9,513 bases of DNA. Source: a bacterium (GTDB taxonomy: Bacteria > SM23-81 > DAOVCL01). Each line of letters starts with the position of its first letter. Position 1 is the first letter of the stretch. Below are positions 7,953 through 9,513 of the stretch, piece by piece. The position numbers and the translations under genes are program-made. Location of the stretch: positions 41,470-50,982 of the forward strand of contig JAOZPP010000014.1 of the NCBI GenBank assembly GCA_029932675.1, read 5' to 3'. The notes under the pieces were generated by a model. It made no database searches and was not told where the DNA came from. It saw only the letters and a program-made list of their open reading frames with translations.

Positions 7953-8005
7953 GCCTTCTGTGGTATAGTGGCCTAAATAAGCCCTTATCACTTACCACAG
8001 GAGGC
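7953..8005 (+). promoter_or_regulatory. Hairpin sequestering the transposase Shine-Dalgarno sequence
   Basis: The arm 7953-7970 (GCCTTCTGTGGTATAGTG) pairs with 7989-8005 (CACTTACCACAGGAGGC). There are 17 pairs, one of them G-T, with one bulged T at 7966 and an 18-nt loop. The whole Shine-Dalgarno sequence AGGAGG (7999-8004), 5 nt before the ATG at 8010, is inside the 3' arm. Any transcript that includes the 5' arm should hide the ribosome binding site. This type of control is known for other insertion sequences; here it is inferred from sequence. Confidence 0.75.
7961..7969 (+). promoter_or_regulatory. Candidate extended -10 promoter for the transposase
   Basis: TGGTATAGT fits an extended -10 element (TGn plus TATAGT, one mismatch to TATAAT). 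The -35 region about 17 bp upstream is poor, which extended -10 promoters tolerate. Initiation would fall near 7976, inside the loop of the hairpin, so this transcript would lack the 5' arm. Confidence 0.45.
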
Positions 8006-8009
8006 CAGA

Positions 8010-9096
8010 ATGAACAGATCCAGGAGACGAGTGCGGTGTCCCTATTGTCACGGTCTCCATACCAAACGATGTGGTTCTTTTCTCTGTAAACCAAGGAGCT
8101 AAAAGCCGCAGGCGTTATTATTGCTCCAATTGTCAGCGGACTTTTACCCTTCGGAGCCATCTATTAGCAGAGCAGGCAGTGCAACTCTATTTTGACCTAG
8201 GAGATAGCTATCGAGCCGTGGGCCGCATTCTCCAGGTGCAGCCAATAACAGCCTACAGGAGAATCATCCATATGTGTTTTAATTGCAAGTCTCCTTTGGA
8301 GGTAAGCCTGGAACTCAAACCTCAGTGGTCTGGCTATCTGATTGTCGATGGAGACTCCATTGTTGTAGACAACCATAGGGAATCTCTCCTGTTGGGGGTT
8401 GATGCCTACACTCAGGATATCCCCCTTGCTCTGTTGGGGCAAACCGAAGATAGCCAAAACTGGAGGCGCTTCCTCTTGCTGCTGAAAGACCCTCTCGCAT
8501 ACCCCCTCCAGGGTATAATCTCCGATGGAGATCCAGCTATCGGGAGAGCAAAAGAAGATATCTTCCCCCATGTGGCTTGGCAACTCTGTATTAGGCACTT
8601 TGAGCAAAACATAGATCGCTTTCTCCGCTACGAGTTCACTCAGAAAAGGGAATACCGGCGCCAGATCGATGGATTCCGGAAGGCAGTCCATAATATGCTC
8701 TATGCCAAGAGCTTGGAGGAAGCCCAGAAATACCTATTGGCTATCTCTATTGACCCTGGATTCAAGCAAGCAGGCTTATCAGAGGTAATAGAGGGGATGG
8801 AGAAGAAGTTCCCCCATCTTGTCACTCATTACTCGCATCCAGGTATGCCTCGCACCAGCAGCATCGCCGAAGGGGTGATCAGTCGCCTGGATGCCAAGAT
8901 CAATCAGGCAGATGGCTACAAGTGCCATGCTACCTGTTGGGCAACCTTGAAGATGTTAATCCTCTGGTATCGATTCAAGGGATTCACAGACTGTCGCCGG
9001 AGGAACAAGCACAAGAACGGCAAAAGCCCACTCCAATTAGCCAAGGTGGATACCCAAAATATCAACTGGATCAGATTCAGTCAGAAGTCCTATTAG
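8010..9096 (+). CDS. IS transposase, DDE type with zinc ribbon, split by a +1 frame change
   Basis: Translation starts at ATG 8010 behind AGGAGG and reads MNRSRRRVRCPYCHGLHTKRCGSF, the first half of a C-x2-C zinc ribbon, then reaches TAA at 8100-8102. The second half, SRRRYYCSNCQRTF, and all the catalytic domain lie in the +1 frame, open from 8014 to TAG 9096. The frame change must fall in the overlap, best near the TTTTC at 8078-8082. The joined protein would be about 361 residues. Catalytic candidates, numbered from codon 8071, are D93/D95 (IVDGDSIVV), D152 (ISDGDPAI) and E267 (TSSIAEGVISRLD), with a C173-x2-H176 motif between the second D and E as in IS256/MULE enzymes. Either a single-base insertion has disabled it, or it is made by programmed +1 frameshifting, or the assembly has a homopolymer error. 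Transposase identity is secure; the family is tentative. Confidence 0.85.
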
Positions 9097-9118
9097 CAAC
9101 AATTTTTGATACGCCACC
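9092..9118 (-). repeat. Right terminal inverted repeat of the IS
   Basis: This is the inverted partner of 7889-7915, with T in place of C at its eighth base (read inward). It contains the last codons and stop of the transposase gene. Confidence 0.9.
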
Positions 9119-9141
9119 CATAATTTCACAAAGAGCAAAAC

Positions 9142-9513
9142 ATGACGAGAAAAGAAATACAAAGGCTTATCAAGCAACCTGAAGGACAATTCTTTGAAAA
9201 GAAGAGTTGCCTCCAAAGTGATCAACTCTGTAGCAAGCGTCATTTCACTTATGTAACTGCAGTGGATAGCCACCGCTGTTTAGCTGATGAGAAGGGCACC
9301 AGCAATGGTCAGCATATTGTTGCTTTGTTAGAGTCGCTTCTGTCTGGAGATCTTCAAGAGATAACCTTGGACAGGGGAAGTGAGCAGTATAGCTCTTTCC
9401 GCAGAGGCCCAGGGCGGAGAAAAGCAAGAAGATATTTAGTGTGCAAGAACACACTGAACATCGCTAAACTGGGAGAGCGATGGGTAGTGTTTTCCAAAAA
9501 AGAGAAGATCAAG
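9142..9513 (+). CDS. Hypothetical protein, 3' end beyond window; AlbA_2-like N-terminus
   Basis: ATG 9142 opens 124 codons that run off the window without a stop. The first 23 residues, MTRKEIQRLIKQPEGQFFEKKSC, resemble the start of Schlafen/AlbA_2 putative DNA-binding proteins (pattern 'I...PEGQ..E.K'). What follows (HFTYVTAVDSHRC..., ITLDRGSEQY, LNIAKLGERWVVFSKKEK) does not continue that family in any way I recognise. It has a faint feel of a transposase catalytic core (AVD..., LDRGSE), but not enough to call. Only a weak purine run (AAAGAG at 9130-9135) precedes the ATG, which starts 24 bp after the IS end, so native upstream sequence may have been replaced by the insertion. It may be a chimera, a remnant, or an unfamiliar gene. 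Confidence 0.4.
   Translation, partial: MTRKEIQRLIKQPEGQFFEKKSCLQSDQLCSKRHFTYVTAVDSHRCLADEKGTSNGQHIVALLESLLSGDLQEITLDRGSEQYSSFRRGPGRRKARRYLVCKNTLNIAKLGERWVVFSKKEKIK

Larger units (their letters stand above)
7889..9118 (+). mobile_element. Insertion sequence, 1230 bp, 27-bp terminal inverted repeats
   Basis: The ends are 7889-7915 and 9092-9118, inverted copies of GGTGGCGYATCAAAAATTGT followed by TGCTAAT, with one mismatch (C/T). Between them lies one transposase gene in two frames. The transposase stop codon (TAG 9094-9096) falls inside the right repeat, leaving almost no spare DNA. I see no convincing target-site duplication: the flanks are ...GATTTTTT on the left and CATAATTT... on the right. 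The element sits just after a strong terminator. Family placement is tentative: the protein looks like an IS256/MULE-type DDE enzyme with an N-terminal zinc ribbon, as in IS1249-like members. Confidence 0.88.

Noticed and set aside
8197-8691. 164-codon antisense frame inside the transposase
   Set aside because: It overlaps the catalytic core of a clear transposase, has no Shine-Dalgarno sequence and no recognisable family.
8922-9182. 86-codon frame crossing the right end of the IS
   Set aside because: It is an out-of-frame reading of the transposase C-terminus that runs through the inverted repeat, with no start signal.

Overview
The window reads as chromosomal DNA of a bacterium, probably a deep-branching or uncultured lineage. 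Shine-Dalgarno motifs are clear, genes are densely packed on the + strand, Arg codons are often AGA/AGG, the coding strand is purine-rich, and base composition is moderate. I cannot name the phylum. TAA, TAG and TGA all end intact genes here, so the standard bacterial code applies. LAYOUT. (1) 1-739: the 3' part of a tetratricopeptide-repeat gene built from near-identical 120-bp tandem units. (2) 859-1520: an AbrB-type antitoxin gene overlapping a PIN-domain toxin frame that two nonsense codons interrupt, so a decayed type II toxin-antitoxin pair. A weak terminator-like hairpin follows. (3) 1663-5368: a housekeeping run of eno (enolase), an FtsB/DivIC-type division protein, a DUF502 membrane protein and the Mg2+ channel mgtE. 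The last three overlap or nearly overlap and look translationally coupled. (4) 5559-7735: recO (recombination mediator, Zn-finger type) and glyS (dimeric class II glycyl-tRNA synthetase), closed by two successive intrinsic terminators. (5) 7889-9118: a 1.23-kb insertion sequence with 27-bp terminal inverted repeats. It carries one DDE transposase frame with an N-terminal zinc ribbon, split by a single +1 frame change. (6) 9142 to the end: an open, unfinished reading frame of uncertain identity. HOW IT FITS TOGETHER. Enolase, division, magnesium, recombination and tRNA-charging genes form an ordinary core-gene neighbourhood. The mobile and accessory material (TPR array, toxin-antitoxin remnant, IS) sits at its edges. 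The most interesting structure is in the IS leader. A 17-bp hairpin buries the whole transposase Shine-Dalgarno sequence, and an extended -10 promoter motif lies across the 5' arm, placed so that the element's own transcript would start in the loop and escape the hairpin. Read-through RNA from neighbouring genes would fold and be silenced. I found no clear evidence of a wholly new multi-gene system.
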